A stretch of DNA of 64,000 nt from Novimethylophilus kurashikiensis (GCF_003112435.1 NZ_BDOQ01000021.1:1-64000), one strand, 5' to 3'. Numbered from the stretch's first letter, positions 1-9,512 are shown. Program-made: numbers and translations. Notes: generated from the letters alone by a model not told the origin.

Positions 1-1454
1 AGGTTGGCCCCCAGCGTGAAGCTGACGCTGGATTTGACGAGGTCGATCCCGCCGCCCTGGGCGTAGGTGTAGGCCTCCGTCACGGTGTCTCCGGCGTTAT
101 CGACGATGTAGACGTCGTTGCCAAGACCGCCGTTCATGCTGTCGGCACCTAGGCCGCCGTCCAGAAGGTTGGCGGCGGCGTTGCCGATGAGGGTGTTGTC
201 GAGTTCGTTACCGGTGCCGTTAAGGGCGGCGCCTATGAGGGTGAGGTTCTCGACGTTAGTCCCCTGGATGGCCAAATTGAAGCTGATGCTGGAGAGGATC
301 TTGTCCGTGCCTTCGGCCGCGTTCTCGGTGACTACGTCGAGGACGTTGTCTACGTAGTAGGTGTCGTCGCCTACTCCGCCTGCCATGCTGTCCGCACCGG
401 TGCCGCCGTTCAGGGTGTCGTTGCCTAACCCTCCCGACAATGTGTCCACACCACTACCGCCGTTGAGAACATTGGCTACATCATTGCCGATGATCTTATC
501 GTTTCCGCTACCGCCAATGGCATTCTCAATAATTGCACCATCTGCAATCCAAACGTTGCCTACCGAATAAAGATTGTGACCGTTTGAGTCCTGCACATAG
601 ACGGCATTCCCCATTCTGCTCCCGCCATTGACGCCGGACCGGAGATCGATGGTTCCACCCGTGGTGGAGGTATATTGAATAGTGTCGTTACCGCCAGCAT
701 CCCAAATGGTTTGATGATAATTACCCGTGCCGCCAAAGGAATAAAGATTATCGCCAGCATGAAACTGCGTATTCACCCCGTATAGGGATTGAATGGCAGC
801 GATATCCAGAATCATCGGTGTCGTAGGCTCATACGAGAAATAGGTCGATGAGTTTCCGGGCTGTGCCGAATAACTCATGACTGTGAATGAGCGGGAGTCA
901 AGTGATGGATCGATGGTTTGGCTGTTAAGTGTCGAAGCCTCGAAAGGATGCTTGAGCCCTAATGCGTGGCCGATCTCATGGATAGCAGTTTGATATTCGT
1001 ATGAGCCAAGGGTCCAAGGATAGATATAGGAAGTCGTGTAGCGCCCGAACCATACGTCTCCGGCATATGCCGCATTATCAGGGGTGTAGGCCCAGGCCTG
1101 AGCGCTAGGAGTATCCGTATAGGCGAATCTCAAATCGCCTACATTCGTAGCACTTTCTGTCACCTGAGTGAAATGCAGGTTGGCGACATTAGCCCAAGAC
1201 GTCAAGGCTTGCCTGACATAGGATTGATCAGAGCTAGTAAGGGGCTGATATACGCTTGACCAAGGCTCGCCCGAGCCAAGTACCGATCCGTAACCGGTAA
1301 ATGGATCCGTCGACCATACCGAGGAATAGGTAGGAAAACTGAACGTTAAATTACCTAACGCCCAGTTCATGCCCTCAATCAACGAGTTTGCTGCAGTATC
1401 TCCAGTATTGAGATTGCTAAGAACCGCCGTGCTCGATCCGGTAGGCGTAGGCAT
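1..1454 (-). CDS. Serralysin-type RTX zinc metalloprotease (C-terminal end outside window)
   Basis: Secreted M10 (serralysin) protease. The frame is open from an ATG at 1454 to the left edge (484 codons) and an in-frame TAA lies four codons upstream, which fixes the start. The zinc motif [12 protein letters not shown] begins at H159, and the Met-turn VMSYS follows at about M193, the spacing expected for metzincins. From about residue 305 there are glycine/aspartate nonapeptide repeats ([36 protein letters not shown]) that bind calcium in RTX proteins and go with type I secretion. There is no N-terminal Sec signal, as usual for this class. The C-terminal secretion signal and the type I transporter are not in view. 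It follows the polyene operon on the same strand after a gap of about 110 bases, and I see no functional link. Confidence 0.9.
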   Translation of the reverse strand, partial: MPTPTGSSTAVLSNLNTGDTAANSLIEGMNWALGNLTFSFPTYSSVWSTDPFTGYGSVLGSGEPWSSVYQPLTSSDQSYVRQALTSWANVANLHFTQVTESATNVGDLRFAYTDTPSAQAWAYTPDNAAYAGDVWFGRYTTSYIYPWTLGSYEYQTAIHEIGHALGLKHPFEASTLNSQTIDPSLDSRSFTVMSYSAQPGNSSTYFSYEPTTPMILDIAAIQSLYGVNTQFHAGDNLYSFGGTGNYHQTIWDAGGNDTIQYTSTTGGTIDLRSGVNGGSRMGNAVYVQDSNGHNLYSVGNVWIADGAIIENAIGGSGNDKIIGNDVANVLNGGSGVDTLSGGLGNDTLNGGTGADSMAGGVGDDTYYVDNVLDVVTENAAEGTDKILSSISFNLAIQGTNVENLTLIGAALNGTGNELDNTLIGNAAANLLDGGLGADSMNGGLGNDVYIVDNAGDTVTEAYTYAQGGGIDLVKSSVSFTLGAN

Positions 1455-1565
1455 GATGAATTCTTGTTATTCCTGTTATCTAATCATGGCTATATTGACA
1501 CTACAACTCACTCGTTTCAATCAGGAAAAACTTTGCTTTGATCCTTGTATGAGAGCTCAGCATTA

Positions 1566-2285
1566 TCACAACATCCCCCCATTCACCGAAATCACCTGCC
1601 CGCTGATGTAAGCAGCTTCTTCGGAACACAAATAAGCCACCAAACTCGCCACTTCTTCCGGCTTGCCGGCGCGTTTCATGGGCACCATGTTGGCGATGGC
1701 TTCCTGGTTGAAAGTATTCTCGGTCATACTCGTTTCGATGATGCCGGGGGCGACGGCGTTGACGGTGATGCCTCGGCTGGCGACTTCTTGCGAGAGCGAT
1801 TTGGTTGCGGCGTTGAGTGCGCCCTTGGCAGCGGAGTAATTGGTCTGACCGCGGTTGCCGGCAATGCCGGAGATGGAAGAGATGTTGACGATACGGCCCC
1901 AGCGGCTGCGGATCATGGGCATCATCAAGGGCTGGGTGACATTGAAAAAGCCGTTGAGCGAGACATCGATGACGCGATGCCATTGCTCCGGCCGCATGCC
2001 GGGGAAGACCGCGTCGTCGTGGATCCCGGCGTTGTTCACGACAATCTGGATCGGCTCGTTTTCGATCAGCGGTTGCAGCGCGGCGTTGACGGCCGCGGCA
2101 TCGGTGACGTCGAAGGCAATCGCCTCGGCGCTGCCGCCTTCTGCCCGAATTTCCTCCACCAGCCGCTGCGCGGCTTCCAGGCCCCGATTGGCATGCACGT
2201 AGACATGGCAGCCGTTTGCCGCGAGACGATGGCAAATCGCCGCGCCGATACCGCCGCTGCCGCCGGTAACCAAAGCTCTTTTCAT
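1566..2285 (-). CDS. 3-oxoacyl-ACP reductase, FabG-like SDR (ApeQ-type ketoreductase)
   Basis: NADPH-dependent reductase expected to reduce the 3-oxoacyl-ACP intermediate in each round of polyene extension. The 239-residue protein has the Rossmann motif GGSGGIG near the N terminus, NNAG, the ISSISG serine, and the catalytic Tyr150/Lys154 in YSAAK, all in short-chain dehydrogenase order. It ends in SVNGG as FabG proteins do. It is the last gene of the twelve-gene aryl-polyene-like operon, three bases after the dehydratase gene. The role in polyene rather than primary fatty acid synthesis is inferred from this context. Confidence 0.92.
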   Translation of the reverse strand: MKRALVTGGSGGIGAAICHRLAANGCHVYVHANRGLEAAQRLVEEIRAEGGSAEAIAFDVTDAAAVNAALQPLIENEPIQIVVNNAGIHDDAVFPGMRPEQWHRVIDVSLNGFFNVTQPLMMPMIRSRWGRIVNISSISGIAGNRGQTNYSAAKGALNAATKSLSQEVASRGITVNAVAPGIIETSMTENTFNQEAIANMVPMKRAGKPEEVASLVAYLCSEEAAYISGQVISVNGGML

Positions 2286-2288
2286 GAT

Positions 2289-2741
2289 TTATTGCGCTCC
2301 GGGGATCAGGCCTTCGGCATTGGTCACCACCGCGGCGCGACCGGCCAGCAGCAGGCGTCCGCCGGCACTGATGTTGAATTGATAGAGGATATTGTTTTCG
2401 TTGCGCATGACGCATTCGGCCTCGACGTCGAGGTCATCGGCAATATCGTCCAGCCGGTCAGCGTGCATTTCCACGCCGCGCACGCTGACCAGGAACCCGG
2501 CCTTGGACTGGGGTTGGTCGCTGGAAGCTTGCACCGCGCCGTGCACCGCCATCGCTTGCGCGGCATATTCGATACCGCAAGCGATGCCAAGACGACCATG
2601 CGCTCGCAGCGGATTGGCCGCATCGCGATGACTCGCGGCACGGCAGCGGATGCGCTCGGCATCCCATGCTTCCACCGTCTCCAACAAACACATGCTGCCT
2701 TGGTGCGGAATGCGGCTCGCAATCCAGGCGCGGTCTAGCAT
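2289..2741 (-). CDS. Hotdog-fold 3-hydroxyacyl-ACP dehydratase (ApeP-type)
   Basis: Small hotdog dehydratase-like protein of 150 residues that should remove water from 3-hydroxyacyl-ACP to make each double bond. The N-terminal RIPHQGSMCLLE stretch is typical of the ApeP/FlxP-type subfamily, with the histidine in the expected place, followed by CGIEYAAQAMAVHGA on the central helix. It overlaps the start of the operon neighbours by a few bases on the ketosynthase side. In characterised aryl-polyene systems such a protein works as a pair with a second, shorter hotdog protein, and that candidate is encoded at 9509-9808. Confidence 0.88.
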   Translation of the reverse strand: MLDRAWIASRIPHQGSMCLLETVEAWDAERIRCRAASHRDAANPLRAHGRLGIACGIEYAAQAMAVHGAVQASSDQPQSKAGFLVSVRGVEMHADRLDDIADDLDVEAECVMRNENNILYQFNISAGGRLLLAGRAAVVTNAEGLIPGAQ

Positions 2742-3538
2742 GGCGTCACCTCCGCCGCGATGTGCGTCCCGTCGAGATAATCCAACACCACACGCCCGGA
2801 TTGCCCCAGGGCGACTTGCCGCAGCAGCGGCAGCCCGCGTGCCGAAGCGATGTTCAAGCGGAGTTGTTCGAGCACCGCATCAGTAAAACGATCTGCAGCC
2901 TCATGGGTCAGCCCGATGTCGATTCGGGCGACAGATTGCGGCCTGGGTTGCGGCGACAATACCAGCGCGATGCCCAGCAGGCCGTCCTTGGGCCGGATAT
3001 CCTTGATCAATTCCGGCCCTTCGGTGTCGATGGCCATCAGCAGGCAGCGCGTGCCGTCTACCGCCACTTGCGTCATTGCTTCCAGCAGTCCAGCGCCGAA
3101 ACTGGCGTCGAAACCGCACAGCACCGAAGCCGGCGCCATGGCACGGGTAGCGATGCTCCAGTAGCCGGACGCCGCGTTATGTACCGAATTGTGGAAGCGC
3201 GTAGGCGAGATCAACTTGTCGTCAGTGGCCAGCTGATCGCAAATCGCATGGCAGTTTTCCGCATCTCCGTGGGACGAGGTGAATACGCTGGGCAAGGTCG
3301 ATGCATCCGCTTGCGCCATCGCCACGGCTTCAGACGAAACTGCCAGGGTCAGCTTGACGATGTTGCCGCAGCGGCGGCGTTCGGCGGGGGGCAGCAACTG
3401 CGGGGCCGGCACGACGGCAGGCTGCAGCTCATAAGGCATGCGGCCTGCGAGCACTTCGCGGGCGATAGTCCAATCGGGCAACCCCCGGCCGATCAGGCCG
3501 ATGCCTTCGATGTAGGCGGTTAAAGCCTTGCTCATCAT
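2735..3538 (-). CDS. Ketosynthase-like protein, chain-length-factor type
   Basis: 267-residue protein of the short beta-ketoacyl-synthase-like family found in aryl-polyene and flexirubin loci. The start is one of two adjacent ATGs at 3538/3535 that overlap the stop of the upstream ketosynthase; the frame stays open further upstream, but that part is out of frame with the ketosynthase coding there. The protein keeps a thiolase-like core (FHNSVHNAASGYWSI) with alanine where an active ketosynthase would carry its nucleophilic cysteine, and GLLGIALVLS near the end. It is about 130 residues shorter than a full KAS II. It is therefore probably a non-catalytic partner that dimerises with the ketosynthase at 3535-4728 and sets chain length; that partnership is an inference from known type II systems. 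Confidence 0.82.
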   Translation of the reverse strand: MMSKALTAYIEGIGLIGRGLPDWTIAREVLAGRMPYELQPAVVPAPQLLPPAERRRCGNIVKLTLAVSSEAVAMAQADASTLPSVFTSSHGDAENCHAICDQLATDDKLISPTRFHNSVHNAASGYWSIATRAMAPASVLCGFDASFGAGLLEAMTQVAVDGTRCLLMAIDTEGPELIKDIRPKDGLLGIALVLSPQPRPQSVARIDIGLTHEAADRFTDAVLEQLRLNIASARGLPLLRQVALGQSGRVVLDYLDGTHIAAEVTPC

Positions 3539-4728
3539 GCAGCCCTCCCGAACACCAAACTGCAATTGGTGCCGCCGAAGCCGAAGGAATTGCTGAGCAC
3601 GTACCGTACCGGCACTTTGCGGTTGTCCAGCAGGTAATCCAGCGAAATGGCCGGATCCAGCGTTTGCGTATTGGCGCCGGCTGGCATCAAGCCATGTTGC
3701 AACGCAAGGGCGCTGACGACGGCTTCTATCGCCCCCGCGGCGCCTAGGGTATGGCCCGTCAGCCCCTTGGTCGAGCTGCATGGCGTATGGCTGCCGAAAA
3801 GGTCCAGCACGGCCTTACCCTCTGCTGCGTCATTACTCGGCGTGGCGGTCCCGTGCAGGTTGATGTAATCGATGTCCTGCGGTCGCAGCCCGGCACTGCC
3901 GAGCGCCTGCTCCATCGCCATGCGCGCGCCCAACCCCTCGGGATGGGGCGAGGACATATGGTAGGCATCGCTGGATTCGCCGATTCCCGCCAGCAGCACG
4001 GCATCCTTCGGCAATTCACCTTGCGGCCACTCCAGGAGCGCGAAGGCCCCCGCCTCGCCGATGCTGATCCCGTCGCGCCGCGCGTCGAACGGACGGCAGG
4101 CTTGCGGCGAGCACAGTCCCAGCGAATTGAAACCGTACAGCGTGGTGAGGCACAAGCTGTCCACGCCGCCTACCACAGCCGCGTCAATCAATCCGGCTTC
4201 CATCATGCGGCGAGCCGAGGCGAACACCTTGGCGCTGGACGAACAGGCGGAGGAAATGGCCACGGCCGGGCCTTGAATCCCGAAGAAGTGGCGCGTGAAA
4301 TCGGCGACAGAGAAGGTGTTTTGCGTGCGGTCGTAATCAAAGTCGTGCGGGAGTTCGCCGCTTGATGAATCCCTGCGGCGGTAGGCCAACTCGGTCTGCA
4401 AGATGCCGGAAGTACTGGTTCCGACGAACACGCCCACCCGCTCCGTCCCGTATTTCGCCACCGCAGTGCGCACAGCATCGGCAAATCCGTCCTGCTCCAG
4501 CGCCAGCTGGGCGAGACGGTTGTTGCGGCAGTCATAGACCTTGAGGGCCGGTGCCAATTGGACTTCTTCCAAGCCCGACACCTCGCCGATATAGGTCGGC
4601 AAATCCACGATGTCGAAATCGCAAGGTTTAAGTCCCGACTTGCGTTCCCGCAACGCTTGCAAGGTAGCTTCAAGACCACGGCCGAGGCAGCTCGTTGCGG
4701 TGAAATGGGAAAGATGTAGCGGCTTCAA
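3535..4728 (-). CDS. 3-oxoacyl-ACP synthase, FabF/FabB-like (aryl-polyene ketosynthase)
   Basis: Condensing enzyme for decarboxylative Claisen elongation with malonyl-ACP. The 397-residue protein carries the full triad: Cys162 in ISSACSSS, His in NLHGTAT, and His in GHTLGAAGAIE, with the glycine-rich NSFGFGGTN near the C terminus. The only plausible start is TTG at 4728, because the conserved N terminus (PLHLSHFTATSCLGRG) begins right after it and an in-frame TAA lies a little upstream. Its stop overlaps the ATGATG of the partner protein, indicating translational coupling. The divergence from housekeeping FabF and the neighbours point to polyene synthesis. Confidence 0.92.
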   Translation of the reverse strand: MKPLHLSHFTATSCLGRGLEATLQALRERKSGLKPCDFDIVDLPTYIGEVSGLEEVQLAPALKVYDCRNNRLAQLALEQDGFADAVRTAVAKYGTERVGVFVGTSTSGILQTELAYRRRDSSSGELPHDFDYDRTQNTFSVADFTRHFFGIQGPAVAISSACSSSAKVFASARRMMEAGLIDAAVVGGVDSLCLTTLYGFNSLGLCSPQACRPFDARRDGISIGEAGAFALLEWPQGELPKDAVLLAGIGESSDAYHMSSPHPEGLGARMAMEQALGSAGLRPQDIDYINLHGTATPSNDAAEGKAVLDLFGSHTPCSSTKGLTGHTLGAAGAIEAVVSALALQHGLMPAGANTQTLDPAISLDYLLDNRKVPVRYVLSNSFGFGGTNCSLVFGRAA

Positions 4729-4803
4729 GAGAGATAGGTTCGATTCAAAATTTGATTATAGCTGGCGTTCTATTGGACTGTAGCGCAGGCGGCCTCGCTT
4801 GCA

Positions 4804-5661
4804 TCAAAGGCCAGTTGATTCGGTTAATGCAGGCGCGGCCGCCTGCGCTACGGGCCTGGCATCTCGCAACCGGATGAAATGAAGTCCTCGTCGACCAGCC
4901 TCATCGATGATGCGTGGCAGCACGTCGAGAATAACCGGCCGACCTTGCGCCGTTCTCGCAGCATGGCCGTCGTGCAGCAGCAGGATGGCACCCGGCCGCA
5001 GCTTCGCGAGCAGTCGTGTCGTCACCTTTCCGGCATCGCCCGTTTGCGTGTCGAAGCCGCGCACCGTCCAGCTTGCAAGCTGCAACCCCAGCTTCACCAA
5101 CACCGGCGCCAGGAAAGGATTGCGCAAACCGGCCGGCGCCCGGAAAAACTGCGGGGGCTGCCCGGTAATATCGGTCAAGGTTTGCTGCGCCGCCCGGATT
5201 TCGCGCATGACCCCGGCCGGTCCCAGCAGCGAAAAATGGTGGCGATGATACTGGCTGTGGTTTTCCACCGCGTGGCCGCGCCGCACAATGTCGCGGCAGA
5301 GCTCCGCATGCCGTTCAGCGAGCACCCCTATGCAGAAAAAAGTCGCTTTGACCCCGTATCGATCCAGCACGTCCAGCACTTGCGGCGTGACTTCAGGGTC
5401 AGGGCCGTCGTCGATAGTCAGGGCGATTTGATTGCGCGGCGCGGCGTCCTCGGGAAGTTCCACCCAATTGGCGCCCAGCCACCGGCTCCGCGGCCATAGG
5501 CCGACGGCGGTGATGAGCAGGTGATTGGCGATGACAATGCCCAAGGCCCACGGCCAAATACTCGGTCGAATCAGCACCGCGACCAGGGCAAGCAGGTGCA
5601 AGGCCAGCGAGGCCTGCACAAAGCGTGTCGGACGCCAGGCGTATTCCGAACTACCGTGCAT
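4804..5661 (-). CDS. Polysaccharide deacetylase family protein (NodB homology), membrane-anchored
   Basis: Metal-dependent carbohydrate de-N-acetylase-type domain. Two hydrophobic segments at the N terminus should anchor it in the inner membrane, and the NodB domain starts at ALTIDDGPDPEV (catalytic base and metal aspartates), continues with the HSQYHRHHF metal histidines, FFRAPAG, and ends with ILLLHDGHA. The ATG at 5661 lies inside the end of the exporter gene; a TTG 15 bases earlier is also possible (290 residues). A deacetylase is not one of the core aryl-polyene enzymes, so it may act on a sugar head group or on an envelope glycan at the assembly site. The substrate is unknown. Confidence 0.85.
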   Translation of the reverse strand: MHGSSEYAWRPTRFVQASLALHLLALVAVLIRPSIWPWALGIVIANHLLITAVGLWPRSRWLGANWVELPEDAAPRNQIALTIDDGPDPEVTPQVLDVLDRYGVKATFFCIGVLAERHAELCRDIVRRGHAVENHSQYHRHHFSLLGPAGVMREIRAAQQTLTDITGQPPQFFRAPAGLRNPFLAPVLVKLGLQLASWTVRGFDTQTGDAGKVTTRLLAKLRPGAILLLHDGHAARTAQGRPVILDVLPRIIDEAGRRGLHFIRLRDARPVAQAAAPALTESTGL

Positions 5662-7969
5662 CGTCCCGTCTCGCAAACACCGCCGAAAACACCAGCGCCA
5701 GTACCACGCCCGGCGCCACCGTCATACCCATGGCGCGCAGGACGGGCACGGTGGAAAACGCGAGCAGGCCGAAACCCAGCACGGTCGCCGCATTGGCAAA
5801 GACCAGCGAGGCCAGCGTGCGCGGCGTCACTGTTCCATTGAAGAACAAGGCGTAATTGGAACCGATGGCGACGATGAGCAGCATGCCGATCAAATGCAAA
5901 ATAATGAGCTGTTGCCCCGCCAAGGCCAAGCCTGCGGTCACCACCAGCACGGCTGCGCCGAGCGGCAGGATCACCGCTGCCACCTGCCGCGGCGAACGCA
6001 GCGCGGCGAACAGCAAGGCCACGATGGCTCCGACACCAGCGAGCGACAGGCCGATGGCTTCCGACAAATAGCCCGAATACAGCTTGTCCGATTCATGCTT
6101 CAGGTCGATAAAAAATACGTCGTGCGGCAGCACGCGCTTCACCTTGGCTGCATCGATCTCGCCGTGTTCAGGCGCGCTCAGTGGCAGCAGCGCCGCCCAA
6201 TTAGCGCCCCGCCGAACCAGCATGCCATCGACCGCCATCGCCATGGCCGTGCCTTCCAAATCGGAACGCTGCAAGAGCAAGCGCGTCCGGGCGGCTTCGA
6301 CATCTTCCAGGAACGGTTCGAACAGTGCCGCCTTGACCGGCAGGCCTTGTACCGCGGCCCCCAGGCGCTGCTTCAGGATTTCCGGTTCGGGCAAGCTGTC
6401 TTGCCGCGCTTGTTGTGCGGCCTCGCTGGGCAGGTAGCGGCTGGGGCTCTCGAACGCCGCCAGCACGCCCTGCTCCACCAGCGGCTGCAAGGTCAGTGCA
6501 ACTTGCTCGGAGGCCTGCAAGGCCCCCTGCCAACTCTCTGACGACACCGCCACCATGTAGCGCACATCCGGCGCACCCATGCCGGAACGCAGGCGTTTAT
6601 CCAGCGCCTGGTCGGTGGCAGAGACCGGGCTTAGTGCAGCAAGCTCGCGGTTCCAGAGATGATCGCGGTGCAGGAACAAGACAGCCACAGCGACGACCAG
6701 CAATCCTGCCGCCAGCCAACGCAGACGCGGGGCCATCGCGGCAAATTTCGCGAGATGCATCCCGGCCGAGGACACATCCCGCACCTTGAAACCGGATGGC
6801 AGCAAATGCGGCAGCACGAAGCGCGTCATCGCAGCAGCCGCGAGCAATCCGGCAATCGAATACAACCCAAGTTGCGCCAACCCAGGGAATCCCGACATCA
6901 GCAGCGCGGCAAAACCGAATACCGAGGTGAACACCCCCAGCCGCATGGTCGGCCATACCCGCGCCATCCAATCGCGCCGGTCGGCTTCGCCCTGCTCGGC
7001 TTGCATGAAGAGATAAATCGAATAATCGACCGCCTCGCCGATCAAGGCCGTCCCGAAACCCAGCGTCACGCCGTGCACCACGCCGAAGCCGAGACCGACC
7101 GCGGCGATGCCTGCGACGATGCCGGTGGCCACGGGCAGGAAGCCCAGCACCAGCGCGGCGATGTAACGATACGCCGCCCACAGCAGCAAGGCGATCAGCA
7201 CCGAACTCACGATGAAGATCACCCGCACCTGGTGCTTGATGCTATCGCGCGACAGCACCGAGAACACGCCGGGGCCGGTCATGCGCAGTTGCGCGGCCGA
7301 GGTCGCGGCCACTTCGTTGAAGGTGTCACGCACGATCTGCATGGCGGCCTGCTGGCCGTCGGTATCGGAACCGGCGGCATGCGTTTGCAGCAGCAGCAAA
7401 GCCGTCTGGCCGTCCTGGGAAGCCCAGGCGCCGTCGACGATTTGCGGCTTGCCGGCACTGTTCATCTGGTCGAGCAGTTGCATCATTTCGCCCGTCGGAT
7501 CGTGCGGCAGCAGCGATTTCATGAGCAATCCGGCCGGAGAAGCCAGTTGCTCGATGCTGTCGGCGATGGCTTGGTGCAAGCCTTCCGCAGTAAAGCGTTG
7601 CGGCGTGACCGAAGGGCTCAGCAGGTAGCGGTTGCCGAACAGATATTCGCGGTCGCGTGCCGCGGTAATGTCCTCGCCGTTGTTGACGGTTGCAAAGGCC
7701 TCGTTTCCGCGCAGGCGATAGGCCATTTCCTTGGAGATACGGGCGCGGGTCGCGGGGTCGGCGCCTTCGATGCCCACCAGGATCAGGCGCGACGCCAGAC
7801 CGTCGCGCAGCTGGTCGATGAGAAACTGCTGCTCGGACGTGGGCGAACGCGGCAAAAAGGCCGAAAGATCGGCGGTGTAATGCCCGCGCACGATAACCAC
7901 GGCACAGGCCAGCAGCACCGCCAGCCAGACGGCGATAGCGAATCTTGCGGATTGGAGGAAGCGGCTCAC
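5651..7969 (-). CDS. MMPL/RND-family exporter (aryl-polyene lipid exporter)
   Basis: 772-residue RND-type inner-membrane transporter. An N-terminal membrane helix (AIAVWLAVLLACAVVIV) is followed by a periplasmic domain of about 200 residues, a block of five helices (IVSSVLIALLLWAAYRY onward), a second large periplasmic domain and a second C-terminal helix block, the MMPL layout. GEAVDYSIYLF and GSNYALFF are the family's conserved helix-4 and helix-10 type segments. The start overlaps the stop of the LolA-like gene by four bases. In aryl-polyene loci this protein is thought to lift the finished lipid out of the inner membrane. Confidence 0.9.
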   Translation of the reverse strand: MSRFLQSARFAIAVWLAVLLACAVVIVRGHYTADLSAFLPRSPTSEQQFLIDQLRDGLASRLILVGIEGADPATRARISKEMAYRLRGNEAFATVNNGEDITAARDREYLFGNRYLLSPSVTPQRFTAEGLHQAIADSIEQLASPAGLLMKSLLPHDPTGEMMQLLDQMNSAGKPQIVDGAWASQDGQTALLLLQTHAAGSDTDGQQAAMQIVRDTFNEVAATSAAQLRMTGPGVFSVLSRDSIKHQVRVIFIVSSVLIALLLWAAYRYIAALVLGFLPVATGIVAGIAAVGLGFGVVHGVTLGFGTALIGEAVDYSIYLFMQAEQGEADRRDWMARVWPTMRLGVFTSVFGFAALLMSGFPGLAQLGLYSIAGLLAAAAMTRFVLPHLLPSGFKVRDVSSAGMHLAKFAAMAPRLRWLAAGLLVVAVAVLFLHRDHLWNRELAALSPVSATDQALDKRLRSGMGAPDVRYMVAVSSESWQGALQASEQVALTLQPLVEQGVLAAFESPSRYLPSEAAQQARQDSLPEPEILKQRLGAAVQGLPVKAALFEPFLEDVEAARTRLLLQRSDLEGTAMAMAVDGMLVRRGANWAALLPLSAPEHGEIDAAKVKRVLPHDVFFIDLKHESDKLYSGYLSEAIGLSLAGVGAIVALLFAALRSPRQVAAVILPLGAAVLVVTAGLALAGQQLIILHLIGMLLIVAIGSNYALFFNGTVTPRTLASLVFANAATVLGFGLLAFSTVPVLRAMGMTVAPGVVLALVFSAVFARRDDAR

Positions 7970-8538
7970 GGCGGGGATAGCTGGGTGATCGTCATGAGCG
8001 AACTGTCACCGTCTGCCTGCTTGATCTCGATGCTGCGGAGCTCATTGCCGATGCCGGCGATACGGATTTTTTCCACGATCTTTTTCATTTTTGCATCGAT
8101 GGGCGTCAAGAGCAGCGTCCAAGCTTGCTGGTCGCCGCTAAGGTTCAATTGATAAGTACGCTCCAGTGCCGATTTATCGCCCGCCAACGTACCGCGGATG
8201 CTGTCGATGAAGGCTGCCACTTCCGGGTAGTTTTGCAACGGCAGCACGTGCTTGCGGCCTTTCTGCTCCACCGTCAGCGTGCCGCGGTCCAGCACCATGC
8301 TCTCGGGACGCGGCTTGAGCGTGCGCTTTTCCAGACGATCCGGCGCGGTGTAAAACAATTCACCGGAGGATTCGACCGGCTTCTCCAGCATTGCGATGGA
8401 CTTTTTCTCGACGAAACTGGCATGGCCCACCTTGGTCTGAGCCAGGGTTCGCATGAGCTGGTCGAGGCTCCATTCGTCAGCATGAGCCGAAGCCGAGACG
8501 CCCATCAACAGGCAAGCCAAAAATTGAAGAATGTTCAT
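7966..8538 (-). CDS. LolA-like periplasmic carrier
   Basis: 190-residue secreted protein with an N-terminal signal peptide (hydrophobic run ending ASAHADE) and a LolA-type beta fold: SLDQLMRTLAQTK, FVEKKSIAMLEKPVESSGEL, then the basic YTAPDRLEKRTLKPRP strand. Such carriers stand next to MMPL exporters in aryl-polyene loci and probably ferry the lipid through the periplasm towards the outer membrane. This is not the housekeeping LolA, judging from context and low similarity in length and motifs. It overlaps the exporter gene by ATGA. Confidence 0.86.
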   Translation of the reverse strand: MNILQFLACLLMGVSASAHADEWSLDQLMRTLAQTKVGHASFVEKKSIAMLEKPVESSGELFYTAPDRLEKRTLKPRPESMVLDRGTLTVEQKGRKHVLPLQNYPEVAAFIDSIRGTLAGDKSALERTYQLNLSGDQQAWTLLLTPIDAKMKKIVEKIRIAGIGNELRSIEIKQADGDSSLMTITQLSPP

Positions 8539-8546
8539 CTGCGCTC

Positions 8547-9512
8547 TTATCCGAAATTCTTATCCGAATTTTTGTCCGTATGCTTATCCAGAGAGGCCGG
8601 CACCGACTGCCAGTAATCGAAAAAGTTGAACCAATTGTAAGGCGCGAAACGGCAGTAATAGTTCAGCAGTTCGGTATAGCGCCGGACCGCATCCTGCACT
8701 GCGGCGTCGCGTCCGCCGCGTGGAATATCAGTGAAATCGGCTAACGGCTGGAAATGCACCTGATAGCGGTTGCCGCCCATGTAGAGCCCGGTCATGAACA
8801 ACACCGGACGCCGTAACAGCGCCGCCATGCGGAACGGCCCCACCGGCATCGCCGCCGGGCCATCAAGCAGTTCGACCATAGTCATGGGTTCGTCGCCCAG
8901 CGTACGGTCGGACAACATGCCCACGAGCATGCCCAGGTCGAGTTTTTCCTGCACCTTGAGCATCGAATCGATGCGGCCCAGGGGAATGATGTCCATCGCC
9001 GCCTCGGGGTTGATGGCGGCCAGCATGGCGTTGACCTTTTGCGCATTGTCTTGATGCATCACCATCGCCACGCGCAGCCCCGGCACCTGGCGGCCGATGG
9101 CGCGGATCACCTCGAAACTGCCGAGATGCGCCCCCATGAGGAACACGCCGTTGCCCTGGTCGATGAGTGGACGGATATGTGGGATGCCATGGATTTCGAT
9201 GTCGAACCTGTCGTACTGCTTAGCGACGAGGTAAATACGGTCGTGGATGGTGGCGGCAAAGCAGAAGAAATGCCGGTACAGGTCGAGAAAACGGGCCGGT
9301 CGACCCAGGGCGCGCGGCAGGTAAGACTGGGAGGCACGCCGCGCGGCCGGCGCGAACAGCACGAAATACAACGCGATGAGATGCAGCACGATACGTCCCG
9401 CCTGGCGTCCGAGCCGCAGGGAAATCCAGCTCATGATGCGCATCATCGTCATATTGCTGCGTTCCGGGGTGCGTGCCCACGTCGCACTCTTCTTGGCGTT
9501 TTCTGTTGTCAT
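8547..9512 (-). CDS. Lysophospholipid acyltransferase family protein (LpxL/HtrB-like)
   Basis: 321-residue LpxL/HtrB-type acyltransferase with a hydrophobic N-terminal segment (LHLIALYFVLFAPAARRAS) and the catalytic motif at MGAHLGSFEVIRAIG (HX4-5E type). Later MLSDRTLGDEP and GRMAALLRRPVLFMTG-like segments fit the family. In aryl-polyene loci one or two such enzymes attach the polyene acyl chain to a lipid or glycan acceptor. Its start overlaps the ATGA of the short dehydratase gene. The acceptor is not evident from sequence. Confidence 0.86.
   Translation of the reverse strand: MTTENAKKSATWARTPERSNMTMMRIMSWISLRLGRQAGRIVLHLIALYFVLFAPAARRASQSYLPRALGRPARFLDLYRHFFCFAATIHDRIYLVAKQYDRFDIEIHGIPHIRPLIDQGNGVFLMGAHLGSFEVIRAIGRQVPGLRVAMVMHQDNAQKVNAMLAAINPEAAMDIIPLGRIDSMLKVQEKLDLGMLVGMLSDRTLGDEPMTMVELLDGPAAMPVGPFRMAALLRRPVLFMTGLYMGGNRYQVHFQPLADFTDIPRGGRDAAVQDAVRRYTELLNYYCRFAPYNWFNFFDYWQSVPASLDKHTDKNSDKNFG

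Noticed and set aside
118-570. Short plus-strand frames near the left edge
   Set aside because: They lie antisense to the RTX repeats of the metalloprotease.
1545-2738. 397-codon plus-strand open frame over the reductase and dehydratase genes
   Set aside because: It runs antisense to two clear enzymes and has no family-like motifs; it is a GC-rich shadow frame.
6659-8152. 497-codon plus-strand open frame over the MMPL gene
   Set aside because: Antisense shadow, His/Gln/Arg-rich, no recognisable domain; the MMPL frame explains the region.
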